DNA from: Clavibacter michiganensis
GTDB taxonomy: Bacteria > Actinomycetota > Actinomycetes > Actinomycetales > Microbacteriaceae
Reading direction: 5' to 3'
Assembly: GCF_016907085.1 (NCBI RefSeq)
Contig: NZ_JAFBBJ010000001.1
Coordinates: 2,108,001 to 2,172,000 of the forward strand
Length of the DNA: 64,000 nt
Part shown: positions 23,704-32,397 of the stretch, one piece after another
How positions within the stretch are numbered: the first letter of the stretch is position 1
How the letters are laid out: each line of letters starts with the position of its first letter
The notes under the pieces: generated by a model
Seen by the model: only the letters and a program-made list of their open reading frames with translations
Database searches by the model: none
What the model was told of the DNA's origin: nothing
Position numbers and translations under genes: made by a program

Positions 23704-24624
23704 ATGCCCCAGCCCGTCACCATCGCCCGCGGACCCATCGACCTGGCGGGAGCGCTCCACCTGCCCGCTGGCTTCGACCCGTCCGTCGCGCATCCCGCCG
23801 TCGTGCTCAGCACGCCCGGCAGCAGCGTCAAGGAGCAGATCGGCGCCGAGTACGCGTCGCGCCTGGCCGCCGCCGGCTTCGTGGCGCTCGCCTTCGACCC
23901 CGGCCACCAGGGCGAGAGCGGCGGCGAGCCGCGCGACCTCGAGGATCCGTACCGCCGCGGCGAGGACATCTCCTCCGCCATCGACGCCCTCCAGGCGATG
24001 CCCGGCGTCGACCCGCAGCGGATCGGCGCGCTCGGCATCTGCGCCGGCGGCGGGTACGCGGTGCACACGGCGCGGACGGATCACCGCATCCGCGCCCTCG
24101 GCACCGTCGTCGCGAGCGACATCGGCGCCGCCTGGCGGAGCGCCGCGTTCGCTCCCGAGGGACCGGCGGCAGCGCTCGACGCGCTCGCCGCCGAGCGCAC
24201 GGCGGAGATGGCGGCCGGGCCTATGGAGCGCGTGGCGTGGATCCCCGACACGGTCGAGGCCGCGGAGGCCGCCGGGATCACCGACCTCGACACGCTCCAG
24301 GCGGTGCGCTTCTACCGCACGCCCCGCGGCGGCCACGCCCGCTCGACCAACCGGCGCCTGCGCCGCAGCGACTCCCTGCTCACCGGCTACGAGGCCTTCC
24401 ACCTGGTGGAGGAGCTGCTGACGCAGCCACTGCTCGTGATCGTCGCCGGCCGCCCCGGCAGCACGGGACAGCTGGAGGCCGGGATCGAGCTGCAGCGTCG
24501 CGCGCCAGCCGCCGAGGACTTGGTGGTCATCGAAGGCGCCGGGCACTACGAGATGTACGACGAGCCGCGATACGTGGACGAGGCCGCGGGCCACCTCGTG
24601 CCGTTCTTCCGCGCGCGGCTCTGA
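23704..24624 (+). CDS. Alpha/beta hydrolase, dienelactone hydrolase/YcjY-like
   Basis: A 306-residue hydrolase starting at ATG 23704 behind GGAGGG. The nucleophile elbow is GALGICAGGGYAV, with Cys in place of Ser as in dienelactone hydrolases; the acid/His region is near VVIEGAGHYEMYDEPRYVDE. The N-terminal strand-turn VVLSTPGSSVKEQIGAEYA and DPGHQGESGGEPR belong to the YcjY-like group. A helical cap spans about residues 140-240. The physiological substrate is unknown. Control by the divergent MarR protein through the palindrome is likely. Confidence 0.85.
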   Translation: MPQPVTIARGPIDLAGALHLPAGFDPSVAHPAVVLSTPGSSVKEQIGAEYASRLAAAGFVALAFDPGHQGESGGEPRDLEDPYRRGEDISSAIDALQAMPGVDPQRIGALGICAGGGYAVHTARTDHRIRALGTVVASDIGAAWRSAAFAPEGPAAALDALAAERTAEMAAGPMERVAWIPDTVEAAEAAGITDLDTLQAVRFYRTPRGGHARSTNRRLRRSDSLLTGYEAFHLVEELLTQPLLVIVAGRPGSTGQLEAGIELQRRAPAAEDLVVIEGAGHYEMYDEPRYVDEAAGHLVPFFRARL

Positions 24625-24649
24625 CCCGCGCCCGCGGGAGCCGGCCGGG

Positions 24650-25255
24650 CTACTCCCCCGGCTGCCCCGCGTCCGTGACCGTCACGTCGGTGTGCACGAA
24701 GTTGAGGTAGGAGCGGGAGGCGGTGGGGCCGCGCTGGCCCTGGTAGCGGGAGGCGTACTCGCCGGATCCGTAGGGCTTCTCGGCGGGCGACGACAGGCGG
24801 AAGAAGCAGAGCTGGCCGATCTTCATCCCGGGCCAGAGCTTGATGGGCAGCGTCGCGACGTTCGACAGCTCGAGCGTGACGTGGCCGGAGAACCCGGGGT
24901 CGATGAAGCCGGCGGTGGAGTGCGTGAGGAGGCCGAGGCGGCCGAGCGAGCTCTTGCCCTCGAGGCGCGCGGCGACGTCGTCGGGCAGCGTGACCAGCTC
25001 GAACGTCGACCCCAGGACGAACTCGCCCGGGTGCAGGATGAACGGCTCCCCCGGCTTCGACTCGATGAGGCGCGTGAGCTCGGGCTGGTCCTCGGCGGGG
25101 TCGATGTAGGGGTACTTGTGGTTGTCGAACAGCCGGAAGAAGCGGTCGATGCGCACGTCGATGCTCGCGGGCTGCAGCATCCCGGGGTCGTACGGATCGA
25201 GGGCCACTCGTCCGGCGTCGAGCTCGGCGGTGATGTCACGGTCGGAGAGGAGCAC
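24650..25255 (-). CDS. dcd: dCTP deaminase
   Basis: A 201-residue trimeric nucleotide enzyme converting dCTP to dUTP. It begins [20 protein letters not shown] and carries the conserved core [20 protein letters not shown], followed by [17 protein letters not shown] with the catalytic Glu, and a C-terminal lid ([19 protein letters not shown]). Mycobacterial Dcd proteins of similar form also hydrolyse dUTP; bifunctionality here is possible but cannot be read from the sequence. It lies 81 bases from the divergent tRNA-Gly gene. Confidence 0.96.
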   Translation of the reverse strand: MLLSDRDITAELDAGRVALDPYDPGMLQPASIDVRIDRFFRLFDNHKYPYIDPAEDQPELTRLIESKPGEPFILHPGEFVLGSTFELVTLPDDVAARLEGKSSLGRLGLLTHSTAGFIDPGFSGHVTLELSNVATLPIKLWPGMKIGQLCFFRLSSPAEKPYGSGEYASRYQGQRGPTASRSYLNFVHTDVTVTDAGQPGE

Positions 25256-25336
25256 GGCAGGAGCCTACCGGCGCGGGGTGGCGCCCGGCCGGACTCTTGC
25301 TAGGCTGTGGTCTCGACCCGGCTCCTGGCCGGTCGC

Positions 25337-25410
25337 GCGAGTGTAGTTCAATGGTAGAACTTCAGCTTCCCAAGCTGATAGCGCGGGTTCGATTCCCGTC
25401 ACTCGCTCCA
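25337..25410 (+). tRNA. tRNA-Gly (anticodon CCC)
   Basis: A 74-base cloverleaf including encoded CCA. Acceptor arms GCGAGTG and CACTCGC pair perfectly, the D-loop is AGTTCAATGGTAGAAC, the anticodon stem is TCAGC/GCTGA with loop TTCCCAA giving anticodon CCC, and the T-arm is CGGGTTCGATTCCCG. AT-rich sequence begins immediately after the CCA, so the 3' end is a plausible integration point for the adjacent island. Confidence 0.95.
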
Positions 25411-25544
25411 TGTGAATGATTGAACCGATCGACAGCCCTACCAATCAAATGGTGGCGAATAGGGTCACAATCAGCGACGAACACTCACTGGCCGGAGTCT
25501 ATGCTAACACGCCGTACACGCTTGCCTTTTAATTAAAGGGCAAT

Positions 25545-28500
25545 CTACTTCTTCCTGAACAACCCCTTCTTTCTGCGGCTTAGCACGCCCAGCCTTACGA
25601 GTTTTTCGCTCTGAGTCGCGGTGAGGGCTTTCGGTTGCTTCGTGTGTACCTCGTCGAACCGATCACGTAGGGCGAGTTTGTATCCACGAGGAATTTCGCT
25701 AACAACGACGACAAGTTGAGCCGCCAAAACCGCATTCGACTGCATGCCAGTTTTCAGTAGTTCCATAGCGATCCCCACCATCGGCTCAACGCCCGGGCCC
25801 GGTGCGCCAAAGGGAACCGTAAGGAGGCGTCGTACCGCCGCGGCCCGATCGTCTACACGCGGTGCAAATAAAATGCGATCACGGAGATGTGCAGTCGCGA
25901 CATCCCCGACTGAACTACGCGCATATGCTCGAAGGTGGTCTGTCGACCAGCCCAACGACTCCGCCTCAACCCACAGCAGGCCAGCTTCAGGGTCACTCGC
26001 GTGACTTGCATAAACTCGCATGGGCCGCAAGCTGACACGCCCTCGCCGCATGAGTGCAAGAACATCGTTTACAGCGGGCCTTGCCCCCAACCAATCAGCA
26101 ACAAGTTCCGCCGCGGCACTTTCCGCGAAGTTCGAGACGTCCTCATAGGTACGAGCGGTACGACGACCCGCCCTCATGACGGCGGCAAACTCTAGTCGCG
26201 CAACGAGGGAGCTCTCGCTCAACGGCTGAAGCTCGAACGCGTCGGCAAGATGCCGGGCTGCGCCCAAAGACGAAGCGTCTAGTTGTCTTTGAAGCACCTC
26301 AAGGCCACTGGCCGAGAACGACCCAGCATGTGCTTCCTGCCAAAGGTCATCGGAAAGAAGCTTGTCAACCCTGCCAGCGCCCAGGACTGGCTCAAGCGCT
26401 CGCACGGCGCCGTATACGTCGTCAACTCTGCCCACTCCCCCTGCTCGGGCCCAGTTTTCCTGTCCGAGAAGCGCTTGCGCACCTTCCAACAATTCATTTA
26501 TTTCTTCGGTCCCAGTGAGTAAAGATGCAATGATCTCAATGGCGCCTGATAGAGCAGATGTTCTCTCTCCCGCCTCGTCAAGGCGAAGGGCATCTAGCAG
26601 ACGAACCAGGACTTCGTATAGTCCCGAAGTATCGCCAGAGGTTATATGAGCAACCCAGAAAGGAAGGTCCACACTGTCGGCTTGTTTGGCAGCCGCGAGA
26701 GCAATGGCGCTTCGCGTTACGCCTTCGTGCGCGCTCTCAATATGTTCTCGCACAACGCCTAGTACAATCGATCGCAAAGCGACGTCCGAAGTCGCTAGGG
26801 CAAAAGTCATTACCTTCAGCATGACGGCTGGCATCAATTCGCGATCTGCGGACGCCTCAACAAGCCTTGTAAGCCGCATCTCAGCAGCCGTAAAATCCAT
26901 GCGCGCGGCAAGAATACGTGTGGCAGCGACTTCAGTGCCGCTTTCCTCCATACGTTCGAGCACGGCGGGCATGCAGGCATTCAGGACAGGCTCTAAGATT
27001 CGCTCATCAGCTTCGCGAACAATGTCATCGAGCAAGGCCTCATTACCCTCGTACATCGCATCCTGGACAAACCCCGCCAGCGCTTCGATGTCATGCGAAC
27101 TCATTACTGCACCCCAGCGACACGCAGCGAGTAACGTCCCTGTATCTGTGCTGTGTCCAGCAACAAGATTTATCAGACTCTCGCTTTCCGCTGCCGCCAG
27201 GATGCGGACCGCACCGGGACTGGCCGCATGACGAAGATCGCGCTTCTTCTCAGCTGAAATTAGAGGCGCAACGAATCGTCGCGCTGGGGAACGAAGTTCT
27301 TCGTCGGGCACACCCTCTGACAATCGACTTGCTGCCTCCAGAACATTTCCGCGACCAGGCCCGACGGCGTTTTCTGCCATGCCAAGAAGTACCTCTATGC
27401 CGAGCAACCGGTCAGACGACGACGCGCTTGCGAACGACGCCAGGGTTGTTGTAACGGACTCTTCTTCCGCCATATCGACAGCCCGTGCCACGGCGTCGTT
27501 GTCAAACCGTTGTGAACCGCCGGGCTGCTGCAAGTAAAAAAGGTCCGGGCTAGGATCAATGACGTCTGTCACCGTGACTCGTTCAAGGTAACGTACGAGT
27601 TGCCGATGAAGCGAAGAAACGGCCGCCGCTTTTGCGCTAAGGGACTCCTTGTCGTGAACGTCCAAAATTAAATCACTAGGCCCCGCGCCGGTTTCAAAAG
27701 CATGGGCAGCACGTTTCGCATCCTCAGAAGCCGTGTCTTCGTTCCGAAGGGCTTGCAGTAGTGAAGGATGCTGAAGCAGACTACGCGCCACATCAGGAAA
27801 TTCGATCTCCAACGTCGACAGCTGTGCGATCTCCAGTACCCTTTTGAGCCAATCGATACCGCGCGCTTCGGCAACTCGACAGCTCGTTGCAAATCCATTC
27901 AACAGGGCTTTAACTCGGCGCGGACTTCGAACATGAGCTGGGATCAGGACATAGACCACCGCCTCGAGTAGATCATTAGAACCATGTTCGCGAATTTGAT
28001 TCCACAATCCGCCCTTATTGGCCACGAGGTCCCTTGCGAACCCAGTTAGCGCTCGCTCACGGAGCGGGGGTAGCGAAAACTGATACTGAAAAATCTTCTC
28101 AAGGAAGGCCCCGGAGGTGCTGTAGTACGGCTCCGCTGCGCGTGTCGGAGTGACTTGGCGCAACCCATCATCTAAGGCTGCTTCGAGAACTAACCGGTCC
28201 GCGGCAACAACAAATGCGGCATCTGGCTCATCTAGGAATGTCTTCAGGCTAATGAGAGTCGAAACAACGTCGTTAGGAGCACAGCGGTCAAGTTCATCCA
28301 CAAAGAAAACCAACCTTTGCGCGCCGAACTTCTTTTTTGCTTCTTTGATTAGTTCCCGAAAGGTTTCTGCAAATTGCTCATCTGAGCTCGGGGCACTCGA
28401 TTCAACGGTAAGATTGGCGCCATCTACAATTTTGAGGGACGTCATGAGGGTCAGCACAACGGTCCCAAGAGTGAGCAGCGATTTGGGTAGGTTGTTCCAG

Positions 28501-29009
28501 AAGTCGTCAAAAAACTGATCTTTTGCAATACTTGCCAGAGATATCACGGCTGCCCATCCAGTGGCGACTGCAACGCTGAACAAGAATATGAGCACTAAGG
28601 AGCGCCAGTGCCGCAGTAGAAAAGCTATCCAATCCAGGCGAACTTCGCGACGCGTCTCGTAAAGACCTTGCATAAATTTCTTATTGCTCTCGAGTGAAAG
28701 AGATCGCGCGGCGGAACTAATGAAGTTGCGCTTAAGCGAGTCTCCCCCATACTTCCATGCGTCGTAACGCACAAGTTTGACGGTGTCGTCCGCTTTGAGT
28801 CGTTCGCTCATCAAGCGGTAGATACTAGACTTCCCTGATCCCCAAGGTCCGTATAACGCGACGTTGAGCGGCGTCTGGCCGGCTCCGAGCACTTCGACTA
28901 TGCGCCCCGCGATGGCATCGTGCTCGAACTCATCTCCCTCGACAGTGGCAACAGCGCTGTCATCAATAAGATCATCGGGCCGCAAAAAAGCCTCTATAGG
29001 GGAAGACAT
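25545..29009 (-). CDS. KAP-family P-loop NTPase with membrane insert (candidate defence protein)
   Basis: A 1,154-residue protein from ATG 29009 (AGGAG 4 bases upstream). Walker A is GPWGSGKSS (residues 54-62). Two membrane helices lie between Walker A and B (about 136-160 and 176-196), the hallmark of KAP NTPases. Walker B is LVFFVDELDRC (233-243), and RSPRRVKALLNGF is the family's C-terminal NTPase motif. Residues from about 440 onward are helical, with no domain I recognise. KAP NTPases are common in phage-defence loci. Base composition is strikingly AT-rich, GGATCC is absent, and the gene is the only one between a tRNA and the next housekeeping gene, so it is probably acquired. Confidence 0.85.
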   Translation of the reverse strand: MSSPIEAFLRPDDLIDDSAVATVEGDEFEHDAIAGRIVEVLGAGQTPLNVALYGPWGSGKSSIYRLMSERLKADDTVKLVRYDAWKYGGDSLKRNFISSAARSLSLESNKKFMQGLYETRREVRLDWIAFLLRHWRSLVLIFLFSVAVATGWAAVISLASIAKDQFFDDFWNNLPKSLLTLGTVVLTLMTSLKIVDGANLTVESSAPSSDEQFAETFRELIKEAKKKFGAQRLVFFVDELDRCAPNDVVSTLISLKTFLDEPDAAFVVAADRLVLEAALDDGLRQVTPTRAAEPYYSTSGAFLEKIFQYQFSLPPLRERALTGFARDLVANKGGLWNQIREHGSNDLLEAVVYVLIPAHVRSPRRVKALLNGFATSCRVAEARGIDWLKRVLEIAQLSTLEIEFPDVARSLLQHPSLLQALRNEDTASEDAKRAAHAFETGAGPSDLILDVHDKESLSAKAAAVSSLHRQLVRYLERVTVTDVIDPSPDLFYLQQPGGSQRFDNDAVARAVDMAEEESVTTTLASFASASSSDRLLGIEVLLGMAENAVGPGRGNVLEAASRLSEGVPDEELRSPARRFVAPLISAEKKRDLRHAASPGAVRILAAAESESLINLVAGHSTDTGTLLAACRWGAVMSSHDIEALAGFVQDAMYEGNEALLDDIVREADERILEPVLNACMPAVLERMEESGTEVAATRILAARMDFTAAEMRLTRLVEASADRELMPAVMLKVMTFALATSDVALRSIVLGVVREHIESAHEGVTRSAIALAAAKQADSVDLPFWVAHITSGDTSGLYEVLVRLLDALRLDEAGERTSALSGAIEIIASLLTGTEEINELLEGAQALLGQENWARAGGVGRVDDVYGAVRALEPVLGAGRVDKLLSDDLWQEAHAGSFSASGLEVLQRQLDASSLGAARHLADAFELQPLSESSLVARLEFAAVMRAGRRTARTYEDVSNFAESAAAELVADWLGARPAVNDVLALMRRGRVSLRPMRVYASHASDPEAGLLWVEAESLGWSTDHLRAYARSSVGDVATAHLRDRILFAPRVDDRAAAVRRLLTVPFGAPGPGVEPMVGIAMELLKTGMQSNAVLAAQLVVVVSEIPRGYKLALRDRFDEVHTKQPKALTATQSEKLVRLGVLSRRKKGLFRKK

Positions 29010-29523
29010 AGTGCTCCTTAATATCACCGCTTTTCGTCTGAGCCGGTAGCCCCCATCTGGGGGCTATTCAATCGCTGGTCGTCACTGCGCGACTTTTCCG
29101 GCGCGTCGATAATCCCATGCCCGTCACCCGCGCCTTGTCATCGTGGATGAACGGATGTCATCTGGGGTCAACTTGCAGCGCAGGAGTGGGCCGTGCCTAC
29201 CGCACCGGCCGATCGAACCCTCCTCGATCAAGGCAGCAGCAATGATCTGACCTACTACCAGGCAATATTGCCGTCCTACTTTGTGCAGATCGCTGTAGGC
29301 GCGGAGGGCCCCGACAGGGGGCCGCCGCGGCAAGTGGGCCGAAGGCCCTGTTCGATTGCAGCGCTTACCTCGTACTGCATCCACGCCTATGCCGGGTGTT
29401 GTGTGGACGTACCGCGAGCGGTACACCGCCGCTTTTCCACGCAGGCGACGGCGCCCCACCTTCACAGCTGGCCACCGCCCCCGCAACGCGATACACGGAC
29501 CCGCCCCAGCCGAACGGAGACCC
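29010..29523. other. 514-base gene-free stretch, likely right edge of the KAP island
   Basis: No convincing gene. AT-rich sequence directly before the KAP start gives way to normal GC content towards gntP. A weak echo of the tRNA-Gly 3' end (CCCGTCAC then CGC) occurs at 29120-29131 and could be a decayed attachment site. The stretch must hold the promoters of the KAP gene and of gntP. No integrase or insertion sequence is recognisable. Confidence 0.4.
29409..29424. promoter_or_regulatory. Inverted repeat upstream of gntP
   Basis: GTACCGC-GA-GCGGTAC, perfect seven-base arms, 100 bases upstream of the permease start. Length and symmetry suit an operator for a GntR- or LacI-like regulator of gluconate uptake; no such regulator is encoded beside it. 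Confidence 0.4.
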
Positions 29524-30924
29524 ATGACCATCGAAGACTGGACGCAGACCCTCACCGCGGGGCCGCTCCTCCTGATCGCCGCGGGCGCCATCGCCGTGCT
29601 GCTGCTCCTGATCATCACACTGCGTATCCACGCGTTCGTCGCGCTGATCCTCGTCAGCCTCGCGACCGCGTTCGCCACCGGGATCCCGACGTCGCAGATC
29701 GTCACCGTGCTCGTCGGCAGCTTCGGCTCCACGCTCGGCACCGTCGCGCTGCTCGTGGGGCTCGGCGCGATGCTCGGCCGCCTGGTCGAGACCAGCGGCG
29801 GCGCGAAGACGCTGGCCGACACGCTGATCCGGATCTTCGGCGAGAAGCGCGCCCCGTTCGCGCTCGGGGTCGCGTCGCTGATCTTCGGCTTCCCGATCTT
29901 CTTCGACGCCGGGCTCGTCGTGATGCTGCCCATCGTCTTCTCGGTCGCGCGTCGCCTCGGCGGCGGCGTGCTCCGCTACGGCCTCCCCGCGGCCGGCGCC
30001 TTCTCGGTCATGCACATCTTCGTGCCGCCGCACCCCGGGCCCGTCGCGGCGAGCGAATTCTTCGGCGCGAACGTCGGCATCGTCATCATCGTCGGCCTCG
30101 TCGCCGCGATCCCCACCTGGTATGTCACCGCGTACCTCTACGGCCTGTGGGTCGGCAAGAAGTTCGTGCTGCCGATCCCCTCGCTCATGGGCGAGGCGGA
30201 CGCGCACGCCGAGTCGAACCCCCCGAAGTTCGGCACCGTCCTCGCCGTGCTGCTGCTCCCGCTGCTCCTCATCTTCCTGAACACCGGCCTCAACGCGGCG
30301 TCCACCGGCGGGATCCTGCCCGAGGGCACGAGCGACCAGGCCTGGTACCAGATCCTCCGCACCATCGGCGAGACGCCCGTCGCGCTCCTCATCGCGCTGC
30401 TGTTCGCGGCGTTCGTGCTCGGGCGCCGCCGCGGGATCGACAAGACCGCGCTCGAGAAGACGCTCGAGTCGGCGCTCGGCCCGGTGTGCTCGGTGATCCT
30501 CATCACCGGCGCCGGCGGCATGTTCGGCGGCGTCCTCCGCACCAGCGGCATCGGCGACGCCCTCGCCGACGTGCTCGGCGACCTCGGCATCCCGATCATC
30601 TTGGCCGGGTTCCTCATCGCGGCCATCCTCCGCATCGCGCAGGGGTCCGCGACCGTTGCGCTCACGACCGCCGCGGGCCTCGTCTCCCCGGCGATCCTCG
30701 CGGGCGACTACAACGCGTTCCAGGTCGCGGCGCTCGTCGTGGCGGTGGCCGGCGGATCCGTGGTCGCGAGCCACGTGAACGACTCCGGCTTCTGGCTCGT
30801 CGGCCGCTTCTTCGAGATGGACGTGAAGACGACCCTGAAGACCTGGACCGTGATGGAGACCACCATCGGCGTGATGGGCTTCGCGATCGCGACGGCGGTG
30901 TTCGGGGTGGCGTCGCTGGTCTAG
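29524..30924 (+). CDS. GntP-family gluconate:H+ symporter
   Basis: A 466-residue permease with about 12-14 helices, start ATG 29524 after GGAGAC. Family signatures include VLVGSFGSTLGTVALLVGLG, AMLGRLVETSGGAKTLAD, the FGFPIFFDAGLVVMLPI motif, AFSVMHIFVPPHPGPVAAS and, near the C-terminus, RIAQGSATVALTTAAGLVSP and ASHVNDSGFWLV. Imports gluconate or a related sugar acid. No kinase or regulator lies beside it. The gene converges with the PNPOx-like gene and overlaps its end by 4 bases. Confidence 0.93.
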   Translation: MTIEDWTQTLTAGPLLLIAAGAIAVLLLLIITLRIHAFVALILVSLATAFATGIPTSQIVTVLVGSFGSTLGTVALLVGLGAMLGRLVETSGGAKTLADTLIRIFGEKRAPFALGVASLIFGFPIFFDAGLVVMLPIVFSVARRLGGGVLRYGLPAAGAFSVMHIFVPPHPGPVAASEFFGANVGIVIIVGLVAAIPTWYVTAYLYGLWVGKKFVLPIPSLMGEADAHAESNPPKFGTVLAVLLLPLLLIFLNTGLNAASTGGILPEGTSDQAWYQILRTIGETPVALLIALLFAAFVLGRRRGIDKTALEKTLESALGPVCSVILITGAGGMFGGVLRTSGIGDALADVLGDLGIPIILAGFLIAAILRIAQGSATVALTTAAGLVSPAILAGDYNAFQVAALVVAVAGGSVVASHVNDSGFWLVGRFFEMDVKTTLKTWTVMETTIGVMGFAIATAVFGVASLV

Positions 30925-31496
30925 GCGCGACCCTCGCCCGCGGCCCCGCGGCGCGTCCACGTCTCGCCGACTCGGTCGTACAGGATGCGCGCGTGCCGCC
31001 GGTCGGGCGAGCCCTGCCAGAACTCCACGTGCACGGGACGGATGCGCCACAGCGCCCAGTCGCCCGGCTCCACGTCGGCGCGGGCGGCCGCGGAGCGCGC
31101 GGCGAGATCGGCCGCGCTCTCCTCCGCGGTGGCCTCCACGACGGACCCGCGCACCCGCACCGCCCGCACGATGGGCTGCCACCAGAAGGCGAGCGCCGCG
31201 GCCGGGGCCGCCGCGAGCTGCGCGCCCTTGGCCGAGGAGCGCGTGCTGGCGAAGGCCCAGCCGCGGGGCGAGACGTCCTTGAGGATCAGGGTGCGCGCGT
31301 CGGGCAGGCCGTCGGCGTCGACCGTCGCGAGCGTCGCGGCGTGCGGCTCGGGCACGCCCGCGTCGGCGGCGGCGGTGACCCAGTCGCGGAAGAGATCGTC
31401 GGGGTCCTCGGGCAGGGCGTCGAGGTCGAGCTGGGGGGCGGATCCGGTGAGCGAGGGCTGGGCGCGGAGCCAGCGGGCGAAGTCGTCGGAGGTCAT
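30921..31496 (-). CDS. Pyridoxamine 5'-phosphate oxidase family protein
   Basis: A 191-residue FMN-binding split-barrel protein. The FMN region reads HAATLATVDADGLPDARTLILKD and FASTRSSAKGAQLAA; the C-terminal dimerisation domain VHVEFWQGSPDRRHARILYD matches the PNPOx signature. It could be PdxH (making pyridoxal phosphate) or a PhzG-like oxidase; the middle segment SAADLAARSAAARADVEPG lacks the usual SRQS-type phosphate motif, so substrate is uncertain. It is convergent with gntP and unrelated in function. Confidence 0.85.
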   Translation of the reverse strand: MTSDDFARWLRAQPSLTGSAPQLDLDALPEDPDDLFRDWVTAAADAGVPEPHAATLATVDADGLPDARTLILKDVSPRGWAFASTRSSAKGAQLAAAPAAALAFWWQPIVRAVRVRGSVVEATAEESAADLAARSAAARADVEPGDWALWRIRPVHVEFWQGSPDRRHARILYDRVGETWTRRGAAGEGRA

Positions 31497-31554
31497 GGAT
31501 CCATCTTCGCGAGACGGCGCCCGCAGCGAAACGGGTTGCGCAGAGCGGGTTCCC

Positions 31555-32364
31555 TCAGGTCGGATCCGGCGCCGGCTGGCACCTCGGGCACCACCACGCC
31601 CGCCGCCCGCGCTCGCTCGTGCCGCCCGGATCGTCGAGGCCGAGCACCGTCGTCCCGCAGCGCAGGCACGGTCGGCCCGCGCGGCCGACCACCCAGTGCG
31701 TGCGGCCGCGGCGGGGATCGCCCGTCGTGATCTGGTACGCGGCCGGCACCGTCGCCGAGTGCCGCAGCGAGCGGGCGGCGAGGTCGACCAGCGGCGGGAG
31801 GTCCACGTCGCGGACCCGGGTCGCCGGGTGCACGCCGCGCAGGAAGCCGACCTCGTTGACCCACAGGTTGCCGAGGCCCGCCATCGGGCGCTGGTCGAGG
31901 AGGGCCGCGCGGATCGCGTCGTCGGGGCGGGTTGCGAGGCGGGACACGGCGAGCGCCGGATCCCAGTCGTCGCGCAGCGGGTCCGGCCCGAGGTGGCCGA
32001 TGGCCGCGCGCTCGTCGCGGGTGGGGATCAGCTCGACCACCGGCAGGTCGACGCCCCAGAGCGTGCGGCCGTCGTCGAGACGGAGGCGCACGCGCACCTG
32101 GTGCTGGATCCGCTGCGGCACGCGCTTGCCCGGACCGGTGACCGTCCACGAGCCCTGCATGCGGAGGTGCGTGTGGAGGGTGGAGGCGTCGTCGAGCCGC
32201 ATGAGCAGGTGCTTGCCGTGCGTGTCGAAGCCGGTGATGCGCCGCCCGCCGAGCCGCGCACCCGCCCGCGCGCCGGACCGCAGCTCCCCGTCGGCGATGA
32301 GCGCGCCGCCGACCTGCGCGCGGAGGCGTGCCGCGAGGACGAAGACGGAGTCACCCTCGGGCAT
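31555..32364 (-). CDS. Fpg/Nei-family DNA glycosylase (Nei2-like)
   Basis: A 269-residue base-excision-repair enzyme. The N-terminal MPEGDSVFVLAARLRA supplies catalytic Pro2 and Glu3. GKHLLMRLDDASTLHTHLRMQGSW matches the conserved beta-sandwich Lys/His loop, DQRPMAGLGNLWVNEV is the H2TH motif, and the C-terminal zinc finger is CLRCG ... WCPRCQ with Gln/Arg residues for DNA. Length and PEGD start indicate endonuclease VIII-type (Nei2), which removes oxidised pyrimidines. It is followed by three paralogous membrane-protein genes on the same strand. Confidence 0.92.
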   Translation of the reverse strand: MPEGDSVFVLAARLRAQVGGALIADGELRSGARAGARLGGRRITGFDTHGKHLLMRLDDASTLHTHLRMQGSWTVTGPGKRVPQRIQHQVRVRLRLDDGRTLWGVDLPVVELIPTRDERAAIGHLGPDPLRDDWDPALAVSRLATRPDDAIRAALLDQRPMAGLGNLWVNEVGFLRGVHPATRVRDVDLPPLVDLAARSLRHSATVPAAYQITTGDPRRGRTHWVVGRAGRPCLRCGTTVLGLDDPGGTSERGRRAWWCPRCQPAPDPT

Positions 32365-32397
32365 GGGTCGACGGTAGCGGGGGCCGCCGACAGGGGG

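Noticed and set aside
29120..29131. Right attachment-site copy of the tRNA-Gly 3' end
   Set aside because: Only CCCGTCAC plus CGC match; too short and degenerate to call an att site, so it is mentioned only as a weak hint.
29124..29933. Possible gene on the - strand across the gap before gntP
   Set aside because: It overlaps the start of the well-supported gntP gene, and its translation has no recognisable motif.
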